This document shows positions 8,601 to 16,805 of a DNA stretch of 41,031 nt, piece after piece. A program made the translations under genes and the position numbers. Location of the stretch: contig JAAYPM010000028.1 in NCBI GenBank assembly GCA_012519815.1, positions 1 through 41,031 of the forward strand. Direction: 5' to 3'. How positions within the stretch are numbered: position 1 is the first letter of the stretch; each line of letters starts with the position of its first letter. The stretch comes from Bacteroidales bacterium. Its GTDB lineage: Bacteria; Bacteroidota; Bacteroidia; Bacteroidales; UBA1715. The notes beneath the pieces were generated by a model. The model ran no database searches. It was not told the origin of the DNA and saw only the letters and a list, made by a program, of their open reading frames with translations.

Positions 8601-9312
8601 GGTGAATGCAATTCCTTCGGCACCAATAGTAACAAGTCCTGTAAATTATGAGCAACATCAAACCGCACAGCCATTAACAGCAAATGGAACTAATCTTACA
8701 TGGTACACTGTTGCAACTAATGGCACAGGCTCTACAACTGCTCCAACACCTGTAACTGCAACAATAGGAACGATTAATCATTACGTTTCACAAACAGTAA
8801 ATTCTTGTGAAAGTAGTAGAGCAACTATTGCGGTAATTGTAAATCCTGCAAAACAAACTATTACACTAGCACAAGGTTGGAATTTGATTTCGATTAATGT
8901 TTCTCCAACTCATAATACTGTAGAACAAGTATTTGCAAATGTGAATGTGGATATTGTAAAAAACAATGATGGATTTTATAAGCCATCACAAAATGCAGTT
9001 TTTAACAGTCTCAAAACAATTGAGCTTGGAAAAGCATATTTAGTATATGCAAATACTGCAAGTACTCTTGAAATAGAAGGAAGTAGAAACACTGGAATAC
9101 AAACACCTCTTGCTCAAGGATGGAATATGATTGGAGTTCCCCGTACAAGTAATGTTGCTATTTCAACAACAATATCAGGAACTCCTGCACAAGTAATTAA
9201 AAACTTTGACGGATTTTATCAAGTTGGTGGAAATACCAATAGTATTACTAATTTTATTCCCGGACAAGGCTATTATATTTATGCTACAGCAGCAGGAATA
9301 ATATCATGGTAA
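5626..9312 (+). CDS. Glycoside hydrolase family 9 endoglucanase with Ig-like, CBM9-like and C-terminal duplicated GWN-type domains
   Basis: Signal peptide MKISHVIALLISMTLLLNTQAQ; GH9 motifs VGGWHDCGDHVKFG, SPQRPHHRN, SEGGIDYNAGLVGAL; a CBM9-like segment (ITIDGVKDASYPASTPITKAL...DDGVEIFIAGKNN) and several Ig-like segments. Confidence 0.92.
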   Translation: MKISHVIALLISMTLLLNTQAQISHQDYVKAGWMTARMYGGNRSGHGPNWLIMTYNSGRDFIKDADGSHNLVGGWHDCGDHVKFGQTQFYATYMLLLGYSAFPEGYDDFYSFDYRGYKAANDFSFEGKKGTPNGIPDILDEVKYATDYFIKCIPNGTTFYSQVGNGNYDHKNWVTSVTMATYSNDQGGEAGGARQIKKNPNDGSMVSFCGATLALMSRMYRHFDAAYADQCLQHALHAYQYASAHKTNTGGTTITGSFYGKDNKWQDNYVCLLAELYWATGDEAYKTEALSYAANISDHGWVLDYENSDDLAAYALAKLGNARGVSELNKMCTRYKNAANSSNVMEVGSTWGRLRYTASAAFVLALQHALNNDGTIHTALKGSIDYILGQNSANQSFIVGFGSKSPQRPHHRNVFMNDSKNYTIPTKNKQHGYLVGGTFTPGSFPDNIDDYATSEGGIDYNAGLVGALGYINSIYSPVDQSKFGFKNCNSPNLGADVSLCGIGSVTLNAQLPSSGRTFSWQRNGTTIAGTSNTLTVSTAGTYKVIADSAGCITTDEIVVSAEIPNVNLGDDKVLSGSITLDAGVSGSGLAYTWKRNGVQLSQTTKTITVSDEGTYSVTVSGSGCTSKSDEVVITRPPALVKTTTAITIDGVKDASYPASTPITKALVGTPSATNLSASWSGLWDNTNIYLFVSVTDNDLRNDSNNSWWDDDGVEIFIAGKNNKGTSYGANDFQWGFVWNRTSVIAGSNNPANSTTGLSFKIVQVTGGYNIEILIPWSRIGVTPSVGHVIGFDVAVNDDDGGGTRDNKIAWHATEDEGWQDPRVFGELELIDAPVIAPPAIITAGGSTTFCDGESVTLSANTAAGYTYQWKRNGTNITAATSSTYTANQAGAYTVVVTANGISTTSDATTVTVKAKPTTPSPTANSPLCAGATLNLNTTFVANATYTWSGPNGYTANTRMPSRTNVTTNMSGTYSVTTTVNGCVSNAGSIAITVNAIPSAPIVTSPVNYEQHQTAQPLTANGTNLTWYTVATNGTGSTTAPTPVTATIGTINHYVSQTVNSCESSRATIAVIVNPAKQTITLAQGWNLISINVSPTHNTVEQVFANVNVDIVKNNDGFYKPSQNAVFNSLKTIELGKAYLVYANTASTLEIEGSRNTGIQTPLAQGWNMIGVPRTSNVAISTTISGTPAQVIKNFDGFYQVGGNTNSITNFIPGQGYYIYATAAGIISW

Positions 9313-9349
9313 ATAATACAATATCAGTTGTGATATGCCAAAAAAAAGA

Positions 9350-9386
9350 GGCTAACCGATAAAATTACATGCTTTATCGGTTAACC
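9350..9386. terminator. Bidirectional hairpin terminator between convergent genes
   Basis: GGCTAACCGATAAA-attacatgc-TTTATCGGTTAACC (one mismatch), preceded by an A-tract, between the GH9 gene and the minus-strand operon. Confidence 0.75.
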
Positions 9387-9416
9387 TTCTTAAAATCTAC
9401 GATTTTATGGTTATTT

Positions 9417-10541
9417 TTAAATTTTTAATCCTATTCCGTAAGCAGCTATAATTTTCGCATTTTCATCATCTTCTACTGCAAAATACATCATCATTTCGCC
9501 AGGTAAAAGTATGAAATAAATTTCTGTTTCCCACTTGCTCTCATCTTCCAACTCAACTTCTGTTATTACTTTAAACACATTATTGAGTGTAGGTACCCGT
9601 TCAAATAATTTTACTGTAGAACCATCAGCATCAAAATACTCCTCTCCTGTATTCATTCTTTCATAATATGTAAGTTTAGTTCCTGCGTTTGATATTTCAT
9701 AATATCCAATAGATGTACCCGAATAGGTTGTGATACTCAACATTTTATACACACCATCTAATGTGCTAACATCTACTGGCGATGCAGGATAATGAGTTGC
9801 TATAGAAAATCCATTTCCTGGACCATTATCCATAAGCATTAATTTACCTGGCAAAACACTTCCAACAGCCTCTAATCCAGCAGATTCTTCAAATGCCACA
9901 CGCGAATTATTCTCATTTATAAATTCCAATTTACCCACATCACCTCCCGTAAAAGCAATTTGACTTATTTGTTCATCACCCATAGACCAACTATAATTGC
10001 CATTTGCATCTAAGCGACAACCTCCCCAAAATCCATCGGGCGATTTTTCCGTATCATCAACATTCATAAAGATATAATCACCGGTCAAATCAGACATAGT
10101 CAATTGTTGTTCATCATAAATATCAGACGAAATTCCTACACAAATTTTATTTGCAGTGTTTCCCATTGGCATAGAACTTATCATAGCTATTCCGGGTAAT
10201 TCCACAGTATATTGCGACATTCCATTCACCCTTGTTTCATATACTCCACTCAATTTAGGATTCGTTGATAATTGAAATGTACCCGAACCTTTTTCGCCAG
10301 TAGTTTCATTATTAAAACTATATTGAAGCGATTTTTCATTAATTTCCATACTAATAACATCACCATAACTTGCCGACATAAAATATTTTCGAACTACTTG
10401 GGAATTATTCGTTGTTGTATCATTAGGTTGTGGATTAACATCGGGTTGTGGAGACGAAGGCTCATCTTTGCACTGTGTGAATCCTATCATTCCCACACTT
10501 GCAACACACATAAGGTATAAAATTTCTTTTTCATAATACAT
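9417..10541 (-). CDS. Lipoprotein of unknown function
   Basis: 374 aa with a lipobox-like N-terminus (MIGFTQCKDEPSSPQPD) and a Pro/Thr/Asn-rich linker; last gene of the minus-strand operon. Confidence 0.75.
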   Translation of the reverse strand: MYYEKEILYLMCVASVGMIGFTQCKDEPSSPQPDVNPQPNDTTTNNSQVVRKYFMSASYGDVISMEINEKSLQYSFNNETTGEKGSGTFQLSTNPKLSGVYETRVNGMSQYTVELPGIAMISSMPMGNTANKICVGISSDIYDEQQLTMSDLTGDYIFMNVDDTEKSPDGFWGGCRLDANGNYSWSMGDEQISQIAFTGGDVGKLEFINENNSRVAFEESAGLEAVGSVLPGKLMLMDNGPGNGFSIATHYPASPVDVSTLDGVYKMLSITTYSGTSIGYYEISNAGTKLTYYERMNTGEEYFDADGSTVKLFERVPTLNNVFKVITEVELEDESKWETEIYFILLPGEMMMYFAVEDDENAKIIAAYGIGLKI

Positions 10542-10563
10542 AATTTTTTAATGATTACTTATT

Positions 10564-13344
10564 TTATTTAACTATTATTTTTATTGTGTTTTTATTAGTA
10601 TCAACATACAGTAACAACACATACACTCCTTGTGTTACTTGCATATCTATATATAATTGTTGAGTTGTTTTTGCGTGATTTTTATACACAATAGCTCCGT
10701 GCATATCAGTAATTTCATAGGATATTTCATCATACATTTTTCCTAAATCCACTACAAATTTTCCATCATTTGGATTTGGATACACGGTAATATTATCCAA
10801 CAGATTATGAGAAATTCCAACAGTTACAACCTCATAACATTCTGAAGTAGCAACACAACCATTTTTGGATACTTCAACTACATATTGTCCATTAGCAGTT
10901 GCTACAAATATTTGTTCTTGTGCATTTTCAAGTGCTACAAAAGTGTCATCACAATATTTCCATTGATAAATTGCATCAGATTCAGCCACAGTCAATATAT
11001 TTCTATCAACCACCACCTCAATATGTGGCGATTTGTTTATGGTCAAATCTAAAGTTACAATGCTATCACAACCCGCAACATTCGTTAATACAAACTCTGC
11101 ACTGTTATTACTTTCGGTATATGTAATGCCGTCTATCCATGTGTAAGAATCACAGGCAGTTATTACATCTGTTGAAGAAGAACTATACTGTATAGTCAAA
11201 TCTAAAGTTACAATGCTATCGCAACCTGCCACATTCGGTAATACAAACTTTGCACTATTGTTACTTTCGGTATATGTAATGCCGTCTATCCATGTGTAAG
11301 AATTACAAGCGATAATTTCATCAGTTCCATAACTCAATTCATTAACTTTAAAATCGAGCATTACCAAACTATCGCATCCAAACGTTGTTTTAAACATTTC
11401 CGTGTACACACCCGATTTTGTTAACAATTGATTACCAAACTGATACGGCAAATCGGTTTCGCACACTTCATGCATTACTTCTACAGTAGAATTTGTATGC
11501 AAAGCAGGCAAAAATAATTTTACATCATCATACAAACTATGCGAATTTGAGCTTAATTCTATAGACAATGGTTCAACACCTTCTATAATAGGAAATTCTT
11601 CATACTCCACTCCCCCGTTTGTACCAATCTGCTGAACTTCATCTAAGAAAACTTTATAGGTGAGCGTTTCAAAATCAAATTCCAAACGCACAGTGTGCCA
11701 TACATTAGGCTCTACAATATCAAACGTATAAACAGCTCCCGCACCATTTTTATAATTAGTAGCTATGAATGTGCCATTATTATATTGCACGCCACCCAAA
11801 AATGCTCCCCATGTACCAAATGTAGGATTACCAATTCGGATATCCCCCATTCCTTGTGCAAAAAATCGCGTTTCGAGAGCAAATTGTTGTGGAAACTCAT
11901 CAATATAACGAGATAAATTTGCTGCCCAACCCGAAGTTCCTGATAAAGAAAATATCTTATTATCTTCATTTTCAGGGTCGGTGATAATCTTTTGGTCTTC
12001 TGTTTTAGTACCATTATAGCGTATTACCCAACCCGCAGGTAACGTATCAATCGCAGCATGTTCAAAATCATCATAATACAGCACAGTTTCTGTAATTCCA
12101 TAATTAGGATGAATTGTAATCGTAGTTTCTCGTTCAATTTCCGTATCGCTATCTTCGTGCCGCAAAATAGCCGAAACCGTATATTCTCCAGCGTGCTTAT
12201 ATGTATGTGCAACTCGACTTTGAGGAGCACGCACCACCATAGGCGAACCATCGCCAAAATTCCAATGCACAACGTCAATATCAACAGCATCTGTATAAAA
12301 TTGAGCTAATTCATTACCACACATACTATTATTTTCAGCATAAATATTTCCTCGTGGATCTAAATTCTTCTCAAAAACATGCTCCAAAGGTGCGCTCCAA
12401 TAACCACTATTATATTTAAATTGAACAAACATTGTACGTTCTCCACCCCACATATACTCTGGCATTGGCAAATCCTCTATCCAATTAAATATCTCTGCAG
12501 GTTCATCTACAGTAATAGTAAACATAGTATCAGTATCATCGTCAAACCAATAACGATAGGTTGTTATAGTACGGTCAATAACGACTGTTTGCGTTGGCAT
12601 TTTATAAAAACTTGTAGTTTTAATGCTACTCCAATACCCATTACTATCTTTAAAACGCACATGAAACTGATGTAAACCGTTTTTTAATTCTGCCATTGAC
12701 AATAATTCATCAATCTGAATAAGTTCCTGATTTTGAGCAACAGAAATTGCATGTTCAAAATCATTATCTATCCAATACTGAAATTCTGAAATAGTAGATG
12801 ACTCTGTACTTGCAGTAATAATAGGAAGTTTATAAAAACTTGTAGTTTTAATGCTACTCCAATACCCATTACTATCTTTAAAACGCACATGAAACTGATG
12901 TAAACCGTTTTTTAATTCAGCCATTGACAATAATTCATCAATCTGAATAAGCTCCTGATTTTGAGCAACAGAAATTGCATGTTCAAAATCATTATCTATC
13001 CAATATTGAAACTCTGAAATAGTAGATGACTCTGTACTTGCAGTAATAACAGGAAGTTTATAAAACGAACGTTTCACAATACTACTCCACACCCCATCGC
13101 TGTCAACAAAACGAATATTAAATTGATGTAAACCTGTAGGTAATTCTTCGGTAGAAACATTTTGTTCAAAAATGAATGTTTCCGAAGGCGTTATTGAGGC
13201 TACAGTTTTCTCGCTATTATTAAACCAATATTCATAGCCTACAATATTATTTTGAGCCACAGCAAGGTTCAAAGAAAAAATGGATAGAAATATTATTATA
13301 CTATATCTCATTTCAAAATAGGTTTTACGTTTAATCTTGTTCAT
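10564..13344 (-). CDS. Large surface protein with internal repeats, a PKD-like domain and a T9SS type A C-terminal sorting domain (start may be 13311)
   Basis: Signal peptide MRYSIIIFLSIFSLNLAVAQ; PKD-like VVHWNFGDGSPMVVRAPQSRVAHTYKHAGEYTVSA; C-terminal VYPNPNDGKFVVDLGK...YEITDMHGAIVYKN...QGVYVLLLYVDTNKNTIKIIVK. Confidence 0.9.
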   Translation of the reverse strand: MNKIKRKTYFEMRYSIIIFLSIFSLNLAVAQNNIVGYEYWFNNSEKTVASITPSETFIFEQNVSTEELPTGLHQFNIRFVDSDGVWSSIVKRSFYKLPVITASTESSTISEFQYWIDNDFEHAISVAQNQELIQIDELLSMAELKNGLHQFHVRFKDSNGYWSSIKTTSFYKLPIITASTESSTISEFQYWIDNDFEHAISVAQNQELIQIDELLSMAELKNGLHQFHVRFKDSNGYWSSIKTTSFYKMPTQTVVIDRTITTYRYWFDDDTDTMFTITVDEPAEIFNWIEDLPMPEYMWGGERTMFVQFKYNSGYWSAPLEHVFEKNLDPRGNIYAENNSMCGNELAQFYTDAVDIDVVHWNFGDGSPMVVRAPQSRVAHTYKHAGEYTVSAILRHEDSDTEIERETTITIHPNYGITETVLYYDDFEHAAIDTLPAGWVIRYNGTKTEDQKIITDPENEDNKIFSLSGTSGWAANLSRYIDEFPQQFALETRFFAQGMGDIRIGNPTFGTWGAFLGGVQYNNGTFIATNYKNGAGAVYTFDIVEPNVWHTVRLEFDFETLTYKVFLDEVQQIGTNGGVEYEEFPIIEGVEPLSIELSSNSHSLYDDVKLFLPALHTNSTVEVMHEVCETDLPYQFGNQLLTKSGVYTEMFKTTFGCDSLVMLDFKVNELSYGTDEIIACNSYTWIDGITYTESNNSAKFVLPNVAGCDSIVTLDLTIQYSSSSTDVITACDSYTWIDGITYTESNNSAEFVLTNVAGCDSIVTLDLTINKSPHIEVVVDRNILTVAESDAIYQWKYCDDTFVALENAQEQIFVATANGQYVVEVSKNGCVATSECYEVVTVGISHNLLDNITVYPNPNDGKFVVDLGKMYDEISYEITDMHGAIVYKNHAKTTQQLYIDMQVTQGVYVLLLYVDTNKNTIKIIVK
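11042..11320 (-). repeat. Tandem internal repeat, period 153 nt (51 aa), two copies
   Basis: gtcaaatctaaagttacaatgctatc...ccgtctatccatgtgtaagaat begins at 11042 and again at 11195; encodes ITACDSYTWIDGITYTESNNSAEFVLTNVAGCDSIVTLDLTI. Confidence 0.85.
12601..13062 (-). repeat. Near-identical tandem direct repeat, period 228 nt (76 aa), two copies
   Basis: cttgtagttttaatgctactccaatacccattactatc... begins at 12611 and 12839; encodes TASTESSTISEFQYWIDNDFEHAISVAQNQELIQIDELLSMAELKNGLHQFHVRFKDSNGYWSSIKTTSFYK twice. Confidence 0.92.
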
Positions 13345-14347
13345 TCTGAGCTTTTACCGTAATTTTCACAGGCAAATTACCGTTTTCATCAACTTTATGC
13401 GGAATATCAACCGACTCAATATATGGAATAACAGGAATGGCATCTACTTTATACGGATACATTCCACCATAAATTCCAACTTGTGTACCATCTTCGCCTA
13501 TATAAACTTCAGGCTCTTGTAAATGCAAATCATCTGCGAGATTATAACTAACTCCATTTTTACTTACAAAAAAATCCTGCATTTCTACGCTATACCAATC
13601 ATTTTGAACATCACTATTAGTTCCACAATCAGCCGAAGAATGTGAAAAGACATTATTATAACAAACATTTCCATTTCCAGAGCAAATATAATGTTTATCG
13701 TATCTATTATTCCTTGCAAAATAATTATTTAATATCATATTATTAGATCCAACAATAGTATAACTACTAAAGTCTGAAAAGAAAATATTATTTTTTATGA
13801 TATTTTCAATTGTATTGTGTATTTGAGCAATAATAATATTATTACTTATAAGTGTACGCACTGTGTTTTGCACATTAATTGTTGCGTGAATTACAGAACC
13901 TACGAGTAAAAAATCTTCTGTAGGATGTTCAGTTCCAGTAAACGTGATACTACCTCTAATGTTACAACGTTTAACCGTTAAATTTTTAACAGATTTATTA
14001 TTTTCTACAGATAAATTTCCAAAATCTATTCCCTCAATAAGGAAATTATCAGCACCTTGCTTTAAAGCAAAGTTTCCATTTACATACGTTTTTCCTGTGG
14101 CAGTTGTAACTTCCTCCAAATGTCCAACACCATAAATTTTTAATGATTTGTCAAAACTTGCAGGAGCAGTAAAATTATGTCCAGAAAGATAGAGCGTGTC
14201 GCCATCTTGAGCAGCATTATTAGCATCTACAAAGGAATTTATACCTTTAAAAATTTGTGTTTCTCCGTTACGATGTAATGCAACAGTTTGAGCCATTGCT
14301 GCAAAAGAGAAAGATACCAAAAGACTTACTATTACATGTTTTTTCAT
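13331..14347 (-). CDS. Secreted beta-helix-like repeat protein, paralog 3 of 3
   Basis: Signal peptide MKKHVIVSLLVSFSFAAMAQ; GDTLYLSGHNFTAPASFDKSLKIYGVGHLEE shared with the next two genes; NNxI/NN-rich repeats suggest a parallel beta-helix. Confidence 0.8.
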   Translation of the reverse strand: MKKHVIVSLLVSFSFAAMAQTVALHRNGETQIFKGINSFVDANNAAQDGDTLYLSGHNFTAPASFDKSLKIYGVGHLEEVTTATGKTYVNGNFALKQGADNFLIEGIDFGNLSVENNKSVKNLTVKRCNIRGSITFTGTEHPTEDFLLVGSVIHATINVQNTVRTLISNNIIIAQIHNTIENIIKNNIFFSDFSSYTIVGSNNMILNNYFARNNRYDKHYICSGNGNVCYNNVFSHSSADCGTNSDVQNDWYSVEMQDFFVSKNGVSYNLADDLHLQEPEVYIGEDGTQVGIYGGMYPYKVDAIPVIPYIESVDIPHKVDENGNLPVKITVKAQNEQD

Positions 14348-14376
14348 ACTATATAATTTTTTAGATTTATAAAAGC

Positions 14377-15408
14377 TTAATCATTTTCTTTTTGTACGCT
14401 TACTTTAATTTTCACAGGTAATTCACCTTGTTCAGTAGTTGTGTTTGAAATATCCATTTCTATAACATGTGGATTTTTAGGCACAGCACCTTCTTTATAT
14501 GGAAAAGCTCCGCCATAAATACCAACTTGTTTACCGTCATTTCCTACATAGAGAGTTTCATCTTGCAAATGATAATTGTGAGCATAATCAAACGCTGAAC
14601 CTGCTTGATTGATAAATAAATCAGAAAGAGTGGCTCCAGTTATATTGTTTGACAAAGTTGAATTAGTTCCCATACTTGGTTCAGCATGAGTAAACACATT
14701 ATTACTCAACACGTTGCCCTCTCCACTCACAATATAATTAAGATAACTTCCTTCTCTTTGAATTATATTATTTGAGATAATATTATTATTACAAGCACTA
14801 AATACGTGCGTTGAAAATGAGGTGTTTGAGAATAAAATTATATTGTTGGTAAAACTATTTCCATAGCTATACACAAAACGTCCGTTTGAAATAATACAAT
14901 TACTCACAAGTACATTTTCAGCATTTTCAAAATTTCCACCTCCAAACACCGCCCCTATAATAGCAATATTGGTAGAAACATTTGTTTTGTTTCCAATAAT
15001 AGAAATTTCGTCAGTAATGAAACACCTTTTTATAGTTAAATTCGTAATAGATTCATTGCCTATAATTTCAAATCTACCAGAAATTGCAAATCCTTCTATA
15101 TGAAAATTATCTGCTCCCTGCGATAGTTTAAAATTACCACTCATAATAGTTCTTCCTGTAGCTGCAGAGGAATCTTGATAATGCCCTGCACCAAAAAGAG
15201 TAAGTTCCTTATTTAAAGATGCTGGCGGAAAAAATGTTCCACCCGAAAAATACAAAGTATCACCACTTAACGTTGCTTCATACGCTTGTGCAAAAGCAGT
15301 GTTACCGTTAAAAATTTGTGTTTCGCCATCTCTACATAAAGCTATAGACTGAGCACAAAGTGTTAAAGAGAAAAATAAACTCACACTAATTATTAAAATC
15401 CTTTTCAT
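14377..15408 (-). CDS. Secreted beta-helix-like repeat protein, paralog 2 of 3
   Basis: Signal peptide MKRILIISVSLFFSLTLCAQ; GDTLYFSGGTFFPPASLNKELTLFGAGHYQDS; C-terminus GELPVKIKVSVQKEND. Confidence 0.82.
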   Translation of the reverse strand: MKRILIISVSLFFSLTLCAQSIALCRDGETQIFNGNTAFAQAYEATLSGDTLYFSGGTFFPPASLNKELTLFGAGHYQDSSAATGRTIMSGNFKLSQGADNFHIEGFAISGRFEIIGNESITNLTIKRCFITDEISIIGNKTNVSTNIAIIGAVFGGGNFENAENVLVSNCIISNGRFVYSYGNSFTNNIILFSNTSFSTHVFSACNNNIISNNIIQREGSYLNYIVSGEGNVLSNNVFTHAEPSMGTNSTLSNNITGATLSDLFINQAGSAFDYAHNYHLQDETLYVGNDGKQVGIYGGAFPYKEGAVPKNPHVIEMDISNTTTEQGELPVKIKVSVQKEND

Positions 15409-15441
15409 AATATTATAATTTTAGTTTTAAACAAAGTATAA

Positions 15442-16485
15442 TTAATCTTGGTCTTTTTGAGTACTAACTTTAATTTTCACAGGCAGTTCGCCTTCTTCAT
15501 TAGTTGTGTCTGAAATATTCATTTCCATAATGTGCGGATTTTTAGGCACAGCACCTTCTTTATATGGGAAAATGCCACCATAAATTCCAACTTGTGTGAC
15601 ATCATATCCAACATACAATGTTTCATCTTGCAGATGATAATTATGAGCATAATCAAAGTTTGTTCCTGTTTGATTTACAAATAAGTCTTCTAAAGCAACT
15701 CCAAAGTAATTATTTGATAGTATTGGGTTTGTTCCAAGTTGCGGCGAACTGTGAGTAAACAAATTATATTTCAGCACATTATCGTATCCGTTTATAATAT
15801 AAGCCGGATATCCACCAGCTCTATGAATGATATTATTTGCAATAGTATTATTATGACAATCAGCAAAAACAAAATGGTAATCACCGGCATAGAAAATAAT
15901 ATTGTTCATAAAACTATTTCCAGAGCTATTAAAAAAACCTCCATCAGAAATAATAGAATTACTCACAAGCACATTTTCAGCATTTTCAAAATTTCCACCT
16001 CTAAACACCGAGCCTATAACCACAATATTAGACGACATAGTAGTTTTGTTACCAGGTATTACTATATCGTTAGTTATAAAGCATCTTTTAATAGTTACAC
16101 CAGTTACCGCTTCATTGTTCGCAATTTCAAATTTACCTGAAATCGAAATTCCTTCAATATAAAAGTTATTGGCAGTCTGTGATAATTTTACAGTACCATT
16201 AAAAAAAGTTTTGCCAGTCACCTCGGTAGAATCTTGATAATGCCCTGCACCAAAAAGGGTAAGTTCTTTACTCAAAGTTGCTGGCGGAAAAAACGTTCCA
16301 CCCGAAAAATACAAGGTATCTCCATCTTGCGATGCTTCATACGCTTGTGCAAAAGCTGTGCTTCCTTTAAAAAGGAGACTATTACCTTCGTGATGCAATG
16401 TAATAAACTGCGCATAAGAAGTATAGACGAACATCATGCTCAAACAAAGAATGTAAAATTTTTTCATGTTTTTATACGTAAACAC
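15442..16485 (-). CDS. Secreted beta-helix-like repeat protein, paralog 1 of 3 (start may be 16467)
   Basis: Signal peptide MKKFYILCLSMMFVYTSYAQ; GDTLYFSGGTFFPPATLSKELTLFGAGHYQDS; C-terminus GELPVKIKVSTQKDQD; very similar to paralog 2. Confidence 0.82.
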   Translation of the reverse strand: MFTYKNMKKFYILCLSMMFVYTSYAQFITLHHEGNSLLFKGSTAFAQAYEASQDGDTLYFSGGTFFPPATLSKELTLFGAGHYQDSTEVTGKTFFNGTVKLSQTANNFYIEGISISGKFEIANNEAVTGVTIKRCFITNDIVIPGNKTTMSSNIVVIGSVFRGGNFENAENVLVSNSIISDGGFFNSSGNSFMNNIIFYAGDYHFVFADCHNNTIANNIIHRAGGYPAYIINGYDNVLKYNLFTHSSPQLGTNPILSNNYFGVALEDLFVNQTGTNFDYAHNYHLQDETLYVGYDVTQVGIYGGIFPYKEGAVPKNPHIMEMNISDTTNEEGELPVKIKVSTQKDQD

Positions 16486-16805
16486 TGAGATTAAATAACT
16501 GTGATTTTTATTTTGTATGTTTTTATCTACTTTTCAGAAGCAAACTATCAAAGATAATAAAAGCAAAAACAAAAAACCAATAAAATTAAATAAAACATTC
16601 AGCAAAAACACAAAAAATATGAACACAAAAAAACACGTATAACATTCTTATTTTCAACTCTGTAATTTTACATATCAACAAAAAAACGCATACAAATAGA
16701 TATCTTTATTTATATGTTGCCCTACAAAACTACATTTCTCAACTAACAACAACTAATAATTTAAAAAATACATGTATATTTGAAAAAATCTCTAAACATA
16801 TTCTT

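Noticed and set aside
12024-12309. Overlapping short ORFs on both strands inside the T9SS type A gene
   Set aside because: Out-of-frame or antisense readings; the main 926 aa frame explains the region.
15739-16140. 133 aa plus-strand ORF inside the beta-helix paralog
   Set aside because: Antisense shadow ORF with low-complexity Ile/Ser/Asn-rich composition produced by the Asn-rich coding strand.
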